DNA of 64,000 nucleotides, taken from contig LT009757.1 in assembly GCA_900012615.1 (NCBI GenBank), forward strand, positions 176,294 to 240,293, read 5' to 3'. This document shows, piece by piece, positions 36,527-46,022 of this stretch. A program made the translations under genes and the position numbers. Origin of the DNA: Agrobacterium genomosp. 13 str. CFBP 6927 (lineage in GTDB: Bacteria; Pseudomonadota; Alphaproteobacteria; Rhizobiales; Rhizobiaceae). How positions within the stretch are numbered: the first letter of the stretch is position 1; every line of letters begins with the position of its first letter. Below the pieces are notes generated by a model. That model worked only from the letters and a program-made list of their open reading frames with translations, did no database searches and was not told the DNA's origin.

Positions 36527-38350
36527 ATGTTGCAAGTTCCACTCTTCGCAGATGAGGTCCTGCCGGGGTTTGTTTCCCGTTTGGCGAAAGCCAATCGCAT
36601 GAGTCCTCTAGGCTACTTCTGCAAAGCGTATGGGATGTCCTTCCATGGTCTGAACCACGGAAAGCCCGACGCCATGGAAATGCTTTCGTCTTTGGTCGGC
36701 CTACCAAGCGAGCAGCTGACACGCCATGCGACCGCAGTTACGTCCTATCGGTCGACGACGCTGTTCGGGCAGACATTTGAACAGGCCCTGCTGCTCAGGA
36801 ATACCCTTCGCTTCTGCCCAAAATGCTTTGAGGCCGACGAGCTGTGCGACGATCGTATTCCTGGAACGCGTCGCTATCGGCGGGCACTTTGGCTCTTGAA
36901 GCCGTATCGCATCTGTCATGTCCACCACTGTGAACTTGTCGAGCTTCCCGGACGCAAAACCAGTCCTTCGTTCGACTTCTGCGTGGAACTCGATGTCGAA
37001 CAGGAGGAAATTCAGAGGCTGTCTTCTGGACTTTCCGATCGGCCGGCCGGCCCTGTCGATTTGTTTATCGGTGACCGATTTTATAGCAACGGTTCTCATG
37101 GGCCGCTAATCGACCAGCTTGAGACCGCGGTAGTTCTCAACATCAGCCGCGTCCTTGGAGTGGCATTAGTTCACGGCAGAGACCAGACCCTTGAACTGCT
37201 GACGCGAGACGCTATCGGCGATGCCACCGACGTTGGGTATGAAGTCTTGGCGGGAGGCGTGGACCAATTTCACAAAGCTCTCGACCGCATTTCAGAAGGT
37301 GCGGCTGCAGGCACGTTTCTTCGTTACGGCCGCTTCTATACCCATATCCGGCAAAGCCAACACAAAGAGAGCTATCAACAAATCTGCGAACTGTTCCAGG
37401 CTCATGTGGCTGACAGATATCCCCTTACGGCCTCAGTGAAAAAGTTTGCGCGTACACAGGAGGAAAAATGGACGACGGTCGCGCATATTGCTGCTGTGAC
37501 CGGGTTGTCCCCGCCCGTCGTTCGGCGTCGGCTCGTCGATGCTAACATTGACACGAAGGCGATCCCCGTAAGCGCGCTGGCGCTTTTTAACCGGATGTCC
37601 GGCGGCACGATCCAGTTTCGCAAGGCGGCAAATATCCTGAGATGCAAACCCATGTTGGTGAGCCAACTCACTGCCGCCGGTGTATTGCGTCGTTTGGACT
37701 TCGATCAAATCGGTCATCGTGGGAGACGTAACACCCGTTTGATTTCCGAAGTCGAAGTGAAAGAACTCCACGAAGCCATCCAGAAGGCCGCCACCAGCGC
37801 GCTTGAGCCAGAGATGCAGTCGATCAAAGAAGTTTCCGAGCGAATGGGAATTAATCGGATCGATCTAATCGTAAAAATCGTCAGAGGCGAACTGAAACGT
37901 GTCGCACTTAGTGGACGACCATCGCTCCTCGATGACGTTATGGTCCATCCGTCCGAACTAAAGAACACCAGATTCTTCGGCATCCACGTCGATAACGCGG
38001 AAGCTCTGGGGATTCTGGAAATTTCCCAAAGAAGTCTTTGGGCTCTTCAGAACAATCGATTGATTGGCTTTGACGAGGTGAGCTCAGACAATGGAGCTGT
38101 CTTCTATCGCGTGACGTCGCGAACAGAGTTGGCTGAATTCCGAGAACGCTATGTCACCGTGAACCAGCTCATCAAAGCGACTGGGCTAAGCCAACGGCAG
38201 GTCCGCAGTCTGATTAGAGGCAATGCGGTGCCGCCGGCCATCTCAACTGCGGAGGGTGGTTGTGCTTTCTACGATCGCGCGCGGATCGAGCCACTGATTG
38301 ACGCTGCATCGCTGGTTGCGAATGCGGCTGGAGATATCGATTTTTCTTGA
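36527..38350 (+). CDS. tniQ: TniQ/TnsD-like target selector
   Basis: A 607-residue target-site recognition protein. The N-terminal TniQ domain has a zinc finger C97xxC100...C130xxH133 (LRFCPKC, RICHVHH). The long C-terminal half has repeated helix-turn-helix segments (TVAHIAAVTGLSPPVVRRRL; SLIDxxxx-like repeats; VNQLIKATGLSQRQVRSLI) suited to sequence-specific DNA reading. This size fits TnsD-type proteins that recognise a fixed attachment site. A decayed, related copy lies at 49.0-49.5 kb. Confidence 0.9.
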   Translation: MLQVPLFADEVLPGFVSRLAKANRMSPLGYFCKAYGMSFHGLNHGKPDAMEMLSSLVGLPSEQLTRHATAVTSYRSTTLFGQTFEQALLLRNTLRFCPKCFEADELCDDRIPGTRRYRRALWLLKPYRICHVHHCELVELPGRKTSPSFDFCVELDVEQEEIQRLSSGLSDRPAGPVDLFIGDRFYSNGSHGPLIDQLETAVVLNISRVLGVALVHGRDQTLELLTRDAIGDATDVGYEVLAGGVDQFHKALDRISEGAAAGTFLRYGRFYTHIRQSQHKESYQQICELFQAHVADRYPLTASVKKFARTQEEKWTTVAHIAAVTGLSPPVVRRRLVDANIDTKAIPVSALALFNRMSGGTIQFRKAANILRCKPMLVSQLTAAGVLRRLDFDQIGHRGRRNTRLISEVEVKELHEAIQKAATSALEPEMQSIKEVSERMGINRIDLIVKIVRGELKRVALSGRPSLLDDVMVHPSELKNTRFFGIHVDNAEALGILEISQRSLWALQNNRLIGFDEVSSDNGAVFYRVTSRTELAEFRERYVTVNQLIKATGLSQRQVRSLIRGNAVPPAISTAEGGCAFYDRARIEPLIDAASLVANAAGDIDFS

Positions 38351-38576
38351 TCATGTTTCCGGAGAGAACGCTCAATTAACGACGAGAGCAAAACGGCAGC
38401 GTTAACCATTGTTCTCTCCAAGAACTTCCGATTTGTACATCAAGTGATAGGGGCTACCACAAAGTTTTTGCGATCAAATGCTGGACTTTAACGGATTTAA
38501 CCAACTACCGAAGGAGGCATCAGCTCGCAAGGTTTTCGGTAATAAATTACCACTAAACGATTTATCGGAGGTGCAA

Positions 38577-39437
38577 ATGGGCACATACGATTTAAATCTG
38601 AAGAACATTTTCGATTCCGACGGGAGCGAAATAATTGCAAACCTGTTTGGTGAAAAAGTCATCAACCAGCAAAGCACCGACCTGTTGCTAGGCGTTCCGC
38701 GGTTTGCTGACGACTGGTACGAACTCGAAGACGGTCGTTTTCTTCACCTAGAATTTCAATCCACCAATCACCCGGCGATGGGCTGGCGTATGATCAATTA
38801 CCGAACAGCGATGGCGTTCGCAAAAAGCCAATGGACCAAGCCGTTCGAACTTCGTCAAATCGTAATTTACTTCGGCGACGGTCCCTTACGCATGAAGAGA
38901 AAGTTTTCTGGATACGGTTTGTCTTCCAGCTACGAGGTCTACGATATAAGGGAACTGCCACATCCGCATTTTGACATTCACAACCAAAAATTTAACGTCA
39001 ATTTAATGACGTTATTAGGTGAGACGGCAGTTTCACCGCCAAGATGGCTCGATATGATCTCACTGTCTTGTCGCTTGCGCGACAAGACAGTGAGATCATC
39101 CAGACTAATCAAACTCGAAGCTCTCGCAGGACTACGCGGTCCAGTATTTCAGAGCTTGATCGCAAAGGAGATTGAGAAATTGGCACTGGAACTTAATATC
39201 GAGCACACTACCCTCGCTCGAAATATTTACGATGCCGGAAGACGCAATGCATGGATCGAAATCCTAGTGGAAGACTACAGCGATCGGATTCCAAACCTCA
39301 GCGAACACTTAGAGAAACTCGACGCGGTGCAAGTAAAGTTCGTCTTGGACCAAGTTAGACTGGGCCACGACCTCTGGGACGCCTACAATGATGCGGAACG
39401 AGGTAATGCTGTTGTCACACCAAAGCCTAAAATCTGA
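38577..39437 (+). CDS. Rpn-like PD-(D/E)XK nuclease (transposase_31 family)
   Basis: A 286-residue protein beginning MGTYDLNLKNIF. The ATG at 38577 has GGAGG 5 bases upstream, better than the ATG at 38478 which has no ribosome site. Candidate nuclease residues are Asp35 (TDLLLGV) and Glu59/Gln61 in FLHLEFQS, then the family's R-x-x-x-Y helix (WRMINYRTAM). Rpn proteins act as recombination-promoting or abortive-infection nucleases. It is the first cargo gene behind tniQ. The coding region contains a perfect 21-base inverted repeat. Confidence 0.78.
   Translation: MGTYDLNLKNIFDSDGSEIIANLFGEKVINQQSTDLLLGVPRFADDWYELEDGRFLHLEFQSTNHPAMGWRMINYRTAMAFAKSQWTKPFELRQIVIYFGDGPLRMKRKFSGYGLSSSYEVYDIRELPHPHFDIHNQKFNVNLMTLLGETAVSPPRWLDMISLSCRLRDKTVRSSRLIKLEALAGLRGPVFQSLIAKEIEKLALELNIEHTTLARNIYDAGRRNAWIEILVEDYSDRIPNLSEHLEKLDAVQVKFVLDQVRLGHDLWDAYNDAERGNAVVTPKPKI
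39054..39099. repeat. perfect 21-base inverted repeat inside the Rpn-like gene
   Basis: Left arm 39054-39074, loop TTGC, right arm 39079-39099, no mismatch. The encoded stretch is SLSCRLRDKTVRSS, in frame. It would form a very stable hairpin in mRNA and a cruciform in DNA. Confidence 0.9.
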
Positions 39438-39824
39438 AAGTTGGACGCCAGCAGGATCGTGACTTTGCGTCATGCCTTTTGACAACTCGAGGGTTGGTGT
39501 GGGCTTTGACGTCCCGAGGTCATGGCGTCCATAAATTTCGCCCCGAAACACCTCTAGGCGCTCCGAGACGAAATTGGAGAAAGCGGAGGGTGCTACGGAA
39601 AGGATTGCTTCCGTCGAGGGCTGACTTGCTCGAGTGGCCGGAATTTGACGCCAGCGACCGTTGGAGAGAGTACACTCGGCGTTCGCCTCGCGTTGGGAAA
39701 ATTCGTTCTGGCAACGGAAAGCATGGCGGAATGGGCCGCCGTCGGAGACCACGCCCACAGTCGTGGTGTTACAGCTCACCATATCGCCGGAGGAGACTTT
39801 AATGGTCGCGCCTATGCCGCCCCT
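39438..39824. other. convergent intergenic region
   Basis: Between the convergent Rpn-like gene and the AIPR gene. Frames here look like non-coding shadows. Related loci elsewhere often carry a PD-(D/E)XK or Vsr nuclease gene in the AIPR/Z1 block; none is recognisable here. Confidence 0.4.
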
Positions 39825-41612
39825 TCACTTTCCCACGATCTCGCGCGACTCGGGGAGCGTCAGTTCTATCGTAGACGTCGGCACCTTGCACACCGCATCC
39901 CAACACTCAAGTCGCTTGCAGAACTGCGTCACATTGCTCCGTCCCGCAGCCTGCTTTAGACTATTCTCCACCATGGGAGCCCAAAGGGACAGGAGGTTTT
40001 GAAATTCGGCCGAGACTCCCTGACGTTGCCAGATGACGTTGAGATCGATCTCATCCTTAATGCGATCACCCACTAGGGCTACGAGATAAGCAACGATTTG
40101 AGCCCTATACCCTGGGAAGTTTCCCTCTCTGACAGCCTTTTGCGCAGCCTTGAAGATTATGGCTTGAGCGATCAACGCTTTGTACCAGTCCTCAGTGGGC
40201 GTCCAGTCCTCCTCTTCCACGCGATCCAACCAGGCCTGGTAATTGTATTGAGCCCCGTTCGAAACAAGGTGAGGCGCACCACTCCATGCGTTGATGAACT
40301 TCGCAATGTCAGTCTTCGAGAATTTCCGAGCAGGCGGGCAACGAATCTTAAATCTCTTTTTGGCAGCTGTGGAGTTGCCTTCGCGCGAGCGGGCGACGTT
40401 GTATTGTCCACGAGTTCGCTCGAAGAACCAAAGGCCTCTTTCACCAGGTATCCAAACGCTCCGCGATAGACGTTCGATTTCAATGTGGAAAGGGCGATTG
40501 GCCGAAAAGTCTGCAATCTGCACGATGCTCTGCGTGTTCGCGTAAGACGACAGTTCGCCGACGAACTGAGCTTGGTCGCCCTCGCGTACGACCGTCAACT
40601 TCATCATTACCTCTGCCCTCGAAATATCGGTCCTCTCCGCATATTTCACGTGATGCAACGCAGCGAGGGTTTGACCTCCATTTACGATCTGCAGCCCGTG
40701 AACGAATATTATCGCGGAGCGGTCCTCGTTGAATTCGACGTCGCGAGCCGTGGCGGACAGACCATTGTTGTATGCGAGAAAGCGTTCCTGGTTGTTTTTC
40801 AACGTACGGCGTATTCCGACGTTCACCTTGTTGCTGCTTCCTAGAAAGGCACGAACGTTATGCTCCAACAGGGCGACATCGTACTCCTCGTATAGGTCTG
40901 CAAGGAATTCTCCCGGGAGAATGATCAGGGAGCACTCATAACTGGTGTCGTCCACCCGTTTGGATATCTGTGCTAGTGGATTTCCAACACGATCCACGAA
41001 AGGCACGCTAACATCGCGGACGGAGCGGTCGGTCAGGCGAGACAAACTCCGGATGTCGAACACCTCGCACTCCACGCTCCGGCCGTCAATTGGATCGAGA
41101 TCGATTTCCTTTCCGGCAAAAACGCCATCGGTAAACAGAACAATGGTCACGGCTTCGACGTCATCGAAAGATTCAACTATGCGATCTGCAACGGCTCTAG
41201 CATCGACGGAGAGAGGACCCGTGCTCGTCCTATTCAAGGCGTCCTTTAAGAAGCGCAATGTCTGGCTAGCAAGAGAAATCAGAGCTGGTCGTTGTGCGGT
41301 CCACAGTTCCGTGGCCGACCGATAGTCCATGTTGAAAACGACTAGCTTTTTTCCGTCGTCACTCACCGTGCATCCGCCCACGGTGGACTTGATGTTGCCC
41401 TTCATGCCGGCATGAGAGCCGAGTTGCGCGTCGGGCAAACCGCGGGACGGAAGATACTGGTCCAACATCTGCTCAAGATAAATTTCGGGTCGTAGCGGCC
41501 GATCGCTTAGCTTTCGAGCGTCGGCCTCTGTATCCACGCTGGCCGCGAGGTTTTTAAGCGCTACGAGAAGCTTTGCTTCCGACGAATTTTCCCTCTCGGC
41601 GGTCGCGTTCAT
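39825..41612 (-). CDS. AIPR-family protein of the Z1/MORC restriction-modification module
   Basis: A 595-residue protein of the AIPR (abortive infection phage resistance) family. The hallmark is LEHNVRAFLGSSNKVNVGI followed by ERFLAYNNGLSATA and IVNGGQTLAAL. AIPR proteins are known from phage resistance loci and from restriction-modification clusters with Z1 helicases; their biochemical role is unsettled. The ATG overlaps the Z1 stop (ATGA), so the two are coupled. Start ATG at 41612. Confidence 0.87.
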   Translation of the reverse strand: MNATAERENSSEAKLLVALKNLAASVDTEADARKLSDRPLRPEIYLEQMLDQYLPSRGLPDAQLGSHAGMKGNIKSTVGGCTVSDDGKKLVVFNMDYRSATELWTAQRPALISLASQTLRFLKDALNRTSTGPLSVDARAVADRIVESFDDVEAVTIVLFTDGVFAGKEIDLDPIDGRSVECEVFDIRSLSRLTDRSVRDVSVPFVDRVGNPLAQISKRVDDTSYECSLIILPGEFLADLYEEYDVALLEHNVRAFLGSSNKVNVGIRRTLKNNQERFLAYNNGLSATARDVEFNEDRSAIIFVHGLQIVNGGQTLAALHHVKYAERTDISRAEVMMKLTVVREGDQAQFVGELSSYANTQSIVQIADFSANRPFHIEIERLSRSVWIPGERGLWFFERTRGQYNVARSREGNSTAAKKRFKIRCPPARKFSKTDIAKFINAWSGAPHLVSNGAQYNYQAWLDRVEEEDWTPTEDWYKALIAQAIIFKAAQKAVREGNFPGYRAQIVAYLVALVGDRIKDEIDLNVIWQRQGVSAEFQNLLSLWAPMVENSLKQAAGRSNVTQFCKRLECWDAVCKVPTSTIELTLPESREIVGK

Positions 41613-44404
41613 AGGTCCACCTCTTGGCCGCGGATGCTTTCCTCGATGTAGACGGCGTTCACGGTATAGCGGACGGCTTTACGCTTGGCCCTCTCGCTTC
41701 CAGGGAACGCTATGGCAACGCCAACGATCGGCAGGCTGCCATCGTAGTCTTTCTCATGAGGGAGATATACGAGGAGTAAAGGGTTTAGACCCATGTTTTC
41801 ACGCACCAAGCAGTTGGACTGCGACGTCGGCTCTCGCAAGGGGGCTCCAGAGAGAGGGTCGGTGGGATCGTACCCTCTAGCGCGGTCCCACGCCACGTCA
41901 TCGAGATCGATGCCGACATCGCGGTTGGTGACGAGACGCTTTATCCTGTAACCCGAGTTTTGGTTAACCAGGATGTCGGGACGACGGACTCGGCCTGTGA
42001 TGTCCAGCCCGCCGACTTTGAAGGGCTTACCATCGTCGTCACCGTTAATAACGGCGACATTCCATTTTTTAAGGTCGCCGCTTTCTTCGAGTTGTTCGAG
42101 AATGTAGCTCCGCCAAAGCCTGCTATTTGCAAGGCGAGCCGATTTTTCCGTCTCGTAATCCGATAGGAATTCAAGAATTACCTTGCTGTGAACGTCTTTC
42201 CAAAGCAGCGACTTATCATAAGACCGCACCCGATCACCAGAGGTGTATAAGGGCGATGTCGACTTGCCGGAAACACCGAGGGCCTTGAGAAGGCTTGCCA
42301 ACGCGTCACGGTTATTTTCGAGCACGGTTTTGTCGAGGCTGAAGCTTTTTGTCTCGCTGACCTTACCTGCATATGTGTCGTAGATGAGGATGTCAGCAGC
42401 ATGCTTGCGCTTGTTCGCCGCTGTGGCTTTGAGCCGCTCGTGGCTAAGGACTTTGAGTCCATAGTCTATCGGGCGTATCCTCAAACTTTGCATATAGTCG
42501 AACTCACGCCTAAGCTCGTCGCTAGCGACCGCGATATGCTCGAAGGCCTCCTCTAGTATCGACGTGGTATAAAGCCTGCAAAGGTCGAGATATCCTGGCC
42601 TGTAGCCGAACCAGCGCCCCATTTGCAGAAGCGTGTCGTACATTTCGGTCTGCCGCGCAAAGTAGCTAACCGTCAGCCCTTCGAGCGTCAGTCCACGTGA
42701 GAGTTTGTCTCCTCCGACGGCGATGACATCAATCCCCTCGCCTTTGAAGTTCTCGTAGTCCAGTACGTCGCCAGCCTGGCCGTTGATCTCCTTCAGCCGA
42801 ACCCTATCAGCGATGCTAGCTAGGGTTGGCGCGATTGTTCGCCAATCCGGAATGCGGCCCAAGTCTTGAAGACCTTCTATCCGCAATATGTCCGTCGTTT
42901 TCCCGAAGTCTTCGTCAAGTAGTCTGCGAAGCTCGTCCCAGATCGTTCCCGGACCGTCAGATTCATACCTAAGAGCACGCCTGGTTTTCGCGAGGAATTC
43001 GTCAATCTGGTCGAATACCAGCTTTTGAAGTCTCGTGAAGCGCGTTACGTGGACAAGCATCGAGTTGTGTTCAGTGACCTGCCCTCGCAGCTTTCTGATC
43101 GCGCAGGCTAACAAAAACGAAAGGATCGCGCGTCTCAGCGTCGATGGAAAACCATCGCTCGTCACGTCAGCCGGCTCGTGTATCTGCTTGTGCCGAGCGG
43201 GCATCCACTTCGCGAGTTGTAGTTTGTCATTGTCCGTTCCGTCGATTACCCGAACCAACGCATTGCCGTGAGACAGCCCATCGTCACGCTCTAGGCCGAA
43301 CGCTCGCGTTGCACCAAAGTAGTTGCTCGGCGGGTGCAAATTGACGATGAAGTTTCTGGGAAATAGGTCTTTATCTTCTTTGTCCGTAAGGCCTTTAAAG
43401 TGGATGAAAATGTTGGCAAACGGCGTCGCGGTATATCCCACGTATGCTTTCTGCTCGAACAAACGCAAGATTTGCCGAATGGCGCTGTTGATCGCCGTCG
43501 GTTCGAAATTCCGGTCGGGCTGCATGTCGTTGCCAAACGACTGTCCGTGAGTATCGACGGAAGCATGATCGCTTTCGTCGTCGATGATCAGAAGAGGGAC
43601 GCCTCTGATGTGGTTTGCGGGAACCTCGTCGTTGGTGCCCGCGAGGAAATTGCGAACGTTTTGCAGGTTCCTCGCGTTCTTCTTGACTACCAAAAGGATT
43701 GGTGGACCCGAATTCAAAGGTAGATCGAGCTGCCGTGCGATCGTTTTGTTAAAGTCGCCTCGCAATGAGCGGGTCGTTGCAGATATTGGCTCCGCACTTG
43801 GATCGATAAGACCTACGCCAATTGCTTCACGAGTATCACTCCGCCTACCGAGGAACCCTTCGTCAAGACGAATCTGCGTCTGCATCCGCAAGCTTTCATG
43901 CACACCGGCAAGTACGATGATGACCTTGTAGCCAGCATCTGCCGCCTTGCATACGAGGGACGTGTAGTTTGTCGTCTTGCCTGACTGCACTTCGCCCACC
44001 ACGAGACCCCGCCGATCCCATGCTCCTGCTTTCTGCGGATCGCCGAGGAGACCAAGTACAAGATCGGTATCGGCATCAGATTGCGTCACAACCGTTTTGG
44101 GGAGCGAATGAAGAAGATACTTCTCGTATCGCGGCCAGTACTTCCACGATGAACGGTCTGTTCCGGGAAGCCAGGGCTCAGCCGAGCTATCATCGACAAG
44201 CACCGAAGCGGGGCCCACGAATACTTTGAACTTTTCTACGAGATCGGCAGCGAGTTGCTCGGCGTCGATTCCTCCGCCGAATACGCTCGAAGCCGACACC
44301 GCTTGGGCTTTGATGATTTCCGTGGTCAGTTCTTGGCCGTCGCGCAAAACGTTCCCGATGAGAATTTGGGCCACTGCAAGTGCGGCGTCATACTGTTCTG
44401 CCAT
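41609..44404 (-). CDS. Z1-domain superfamily II helicase
   Basis: Putative DNA translocase or helicase of 931 residues. Start is the ATG at 44404 (MAEQYDAALA) with GGAG 7 bases upstream, one base after the stop of the GHKL gene. Motifs: Walker A GEVQSGKT (137-144), DDES (275-278), YTATPFA (about 324-330), a motif-VI-like QMGRWFGYR further on. Z1 proteins accompany cytosine methyltransferases and GHKL ATPases in restriction loci and are thought to provide DNA translocation for the effector. Confidence 0.9.
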   Translation of the reverse strand: MAEQYDAALAVAQILIGNVLRDGQELTTEIIKAQAVSASSVFGGGIDAEQLAADLVEKFKVFVGPASVLVDDSSAEPWLPGTDRSSWKYWPRYEKYLLHSLPKTVVTQSDADTDLVLGLLGDPQKAGAWDRRGLVVGEVQSGKTTNYTSLVCKAADAGYKVIIVLAGVHESLRMQTQIRLDEGFLGRRSDTREAIGVGLIDPSAEPISATTRSLRGDFNKTIARQLDLPLNSGPPILLVVKKNARNLQNVRNFLAGTNDEVPANHIRGVPLLIIDDESDHASVDTHGQSFGNDMQPDRNFEPTAINSAIRQILRLFEQKAYVGYTATPFANIFIHFKGLTDKEDKDLFPRNFIVNLHPPSNYFGATRAFGLERDDGLSHGNALVRVIDGTDNDKLQLAKWMPARHKQIHEPADVTSDGFPSTLRRAILSFLLACAIRKLRGQVTEHNSMLVHVTRFTRLQKLVFDQIDEFLAKTRRALRYESDGPGTIWDELRRLLDEDFGKTTDILRIEGLQDLGRIPDWRTIAPTLASIADRVRLKEINGQAGDVLDYENFKGEGIDVIAVGGDKLSRGLTLEGLTVSYFARQTEMYDTLLQMGRWFGYRPGYLDLCRLYTTSILEEAFEHIAVASDELRREFDYMQSLRIRPIDYGLKVLSHERLKATAANKRKHAADILIYDTYAGKVSETKSFSLDKTVLENNRDALASLLKALGVSGKSTSPLYTSGDRVRSYDKSLLWKDVHSKVILEFLSDYETEKSARLANSRLWRSYILEQLEESGDLKKWNVAVINGDDDGKPFKVGGLDITGRVRRPDILVNQNSGYRIKRLVTNRDVGIDLDDVAWDRARGYDPTDPLSGAPLREPTSQSNCLVRENMGLNPLLLVYLPHEKDYDGSLPIVGVAIAFPGSERAKRKAVRYTVNAVYIEESIRGQEVDL

Positions 44405-44405
44405 G

Positions 44406-45884
44406 TCACGTCTCCGTTGCGCGCGCTTCGGCCGCGCCGGCTTCGGCGAGGTCAGGTCGGCTGGCAAACTGGGGTAATTCAAGAAGTCGCATAAGAGCCT
44501 CGGCGTTTGATACGCCGCCGCTTCTCTTGAGAGTGTAAAAAATTGTCTTCGCAAGCTGAATCAGAGATTGTTCTTCTGGAGACAGCGGTGTCGGTTGCGG
44601 CGTCGCCGCGGTCGCCGGCTGCATCGGCGCTGTGTTGTCAAGGAGATCGAGAAGCAATTTGAGGGACGCGCGAGATGCTTCCGTCGTCTCCGCCAGCGCC
44701 TGCCTCACAAGGGGATGTCGACGATTGATGGTGAACCGCGAGGCCGTGCCTACGTCTTTGCGTTTCCAAAGTCCGTCTCCGCCGACCAAAATCTTCGAGG
44801 ACTTGCTTTCGGCCGCGGAGATAGAACGCCCCATCCTCCGTACGTGGTCGGCAAGTTGCACTAGGCGGGGGCGAAAAGCGACGGGCGGTCGCGCCGTCGA
44901 CTTCATTAAATCGAGACCCCAGTCAAGGTCAGCTGCATTGGAGATATCAAGCGAAATACGGACGTTTTTGAAGGCGGCGTCCTGTTTCCATTCTTGAGTC
45001 CCCTTGCTGAGACCCAACCAGCCACCGCCCAGGACCAGACGGTCACCGCGATAGAGATAAAAACCCTGGGCGGGTATCCAACCTTTGGGACCTCCTGCGG
45101 ACTTGAACTCCTCGTCGGTGAGGAAGCGTTTCGAGGGTAGAGCATGTCCCTCGAAAATCACCATCCGGTTGTTTGGTCCTCTGATGTATTCAATGCGCGT
45201 CGAGGATCGTTGCGGATGCCCGGCCATCAACGGGTCCCACGGCCGTACCTCACTTCCGTTTATCTTGATCTTCAACGTTCGTCTTTCTAGGAAACGGTGG
45301 AACGTCATGGACAGGTGTCCATCGACCTCACTGACGGCTTGCCAAAAGAGGTCGCTAGAAGCCAAGGTCCCGGAATTGTTCAACGTATCCAAGCATTCCC
45401 ACAATACCACCGTTCCGCTTGTGTACCGCGCGATGGTATCCAGCCTTTCGTCAGAGCCAGGCCTGGCGTCTTCCAATACCTCCCACTGGTCGGTCGAAAG
45501 AATGTGGTCCAAATCAATACGTCGAGTAGCGGGCGGCCTGCCCGTCATTTTTGACCGCACCGTGATGCACCGGCATTGGGACCAGCTTGCGAATTTGAGA
45601 CCGAGTCCAAAACGACCTAAATCACCGGGTTGCCGTTCCTTGCTTGGGTCACGTCCAAAGCGAACCGCCTCCTGCAGCGCCGACTCGACCATGCCACCAC
45701 CGTCGTCGCTGACTCTGATATACGAGAGCTCTCCGTTCCAGAAGAACGACACTTGAACTTCCGTCGCACCGGCGGACACGCTGTTGTCCACCAAATCAGC
45801 GACTGCTGTCTTCAGGCTGTATCCCAGATTCCGCAATGACGGAGCGATCTCACTTGGATAAGGGGTAACATCGTGTGCGTTCAT
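44406..45884 (-). CDS. GHKL (MORC/MutL-like) ATPase
   Basis: A 492-residue ATPase from the ATG at 45884 (GGGAAG just upstream); a GTG at 45932 would add 16 residues. The Bergerat fold shows the N-box AVADLVDNSVSAGA (Asn34), G1 VSDDGGGM (Asp60/61) and G2 GRFGLGLK (90-97). A transducer-like domain and a helical C-terminus follow. The family belongs with prokaryotic MORC-type ATPases found in restriction-modification loci, where ATP-driven dimerisation is thought to clamp DNA. First gene of the minus-strand operon. Confidence 0.88.
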   Translation of the reverse strand: MNAHDVTPYPSEIAPSLRNLGYSLKTAVADLVDNSVSAGATEVQVSFFWNGELSYIRVSDDGGGMVESALQEAVRFGRDPSKERQPGDLGRFGLGLKFASWSQCRCITVRSKMTGRPPATRRIDLDHILSTDQWEVLEDARPGSDERLDTIARYTSGTVVLWECLDTLNNSGTLASSDLFWQAVSEVDGHLSMTFHRFLERRTLKIKINGSEVRPWDPLMAGHPQRSSTRIEYIRGPNNRMVIFEGHALPSKRFLTDEEFKSAGGPKGWIPAQGFYLYRGDRLVLGGGWLGLSKGTQEWKQDAAFKNVRISLDISNAADLDWGLDLMKSTARPPVAFRPRLVQLADHVRRMGRSISAAESKSSKILVGGDGLWKRKDVGTASRFTINRRHPLVRQALAETTEASRASLKLLLDLLDNTAPMQPATAATPQPTPLSPEEQSLIQLAKTIFYTLKRSGGVSNAEALMRLLELPQFASRPDLAEAGAAEARATET

Positions 45885-46022
45885 GCTTCCCAAGACCAAG
45901 TTCCGTCCGGTAGATTTGAAAAGGATTGACACAGGAATCAGCTGCCACGACTCTACAACCGGTGAGCTGCAAGGTGATTCTAGTCAGCATCGTATTAGTG
46001 GCAATTTGTGATTGGAAGCGGA
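45885..46022. promoter_or_regulatory. divergent promoter region between GHKL and methyltransferase genes
   Basis: 138 bases between the GHKL start at 45884 and the methyltransferase start at 46023. It must hold promoters for both the minus operon (GHKL-Z1-AIPR) and the plus operon (methyltransferase-cyclase-like). A TTGACA is present on the plus strand near 45926, without a good -10 at 17 bases. Confidence 0.5.

Noticed and set aside
39309..39782. A minus-strand frame of 157 residues between the Rpn-like and AIPR genes
   Set aside because: Overlaps the Rpn-like gene and has no domain; probably a shadow.
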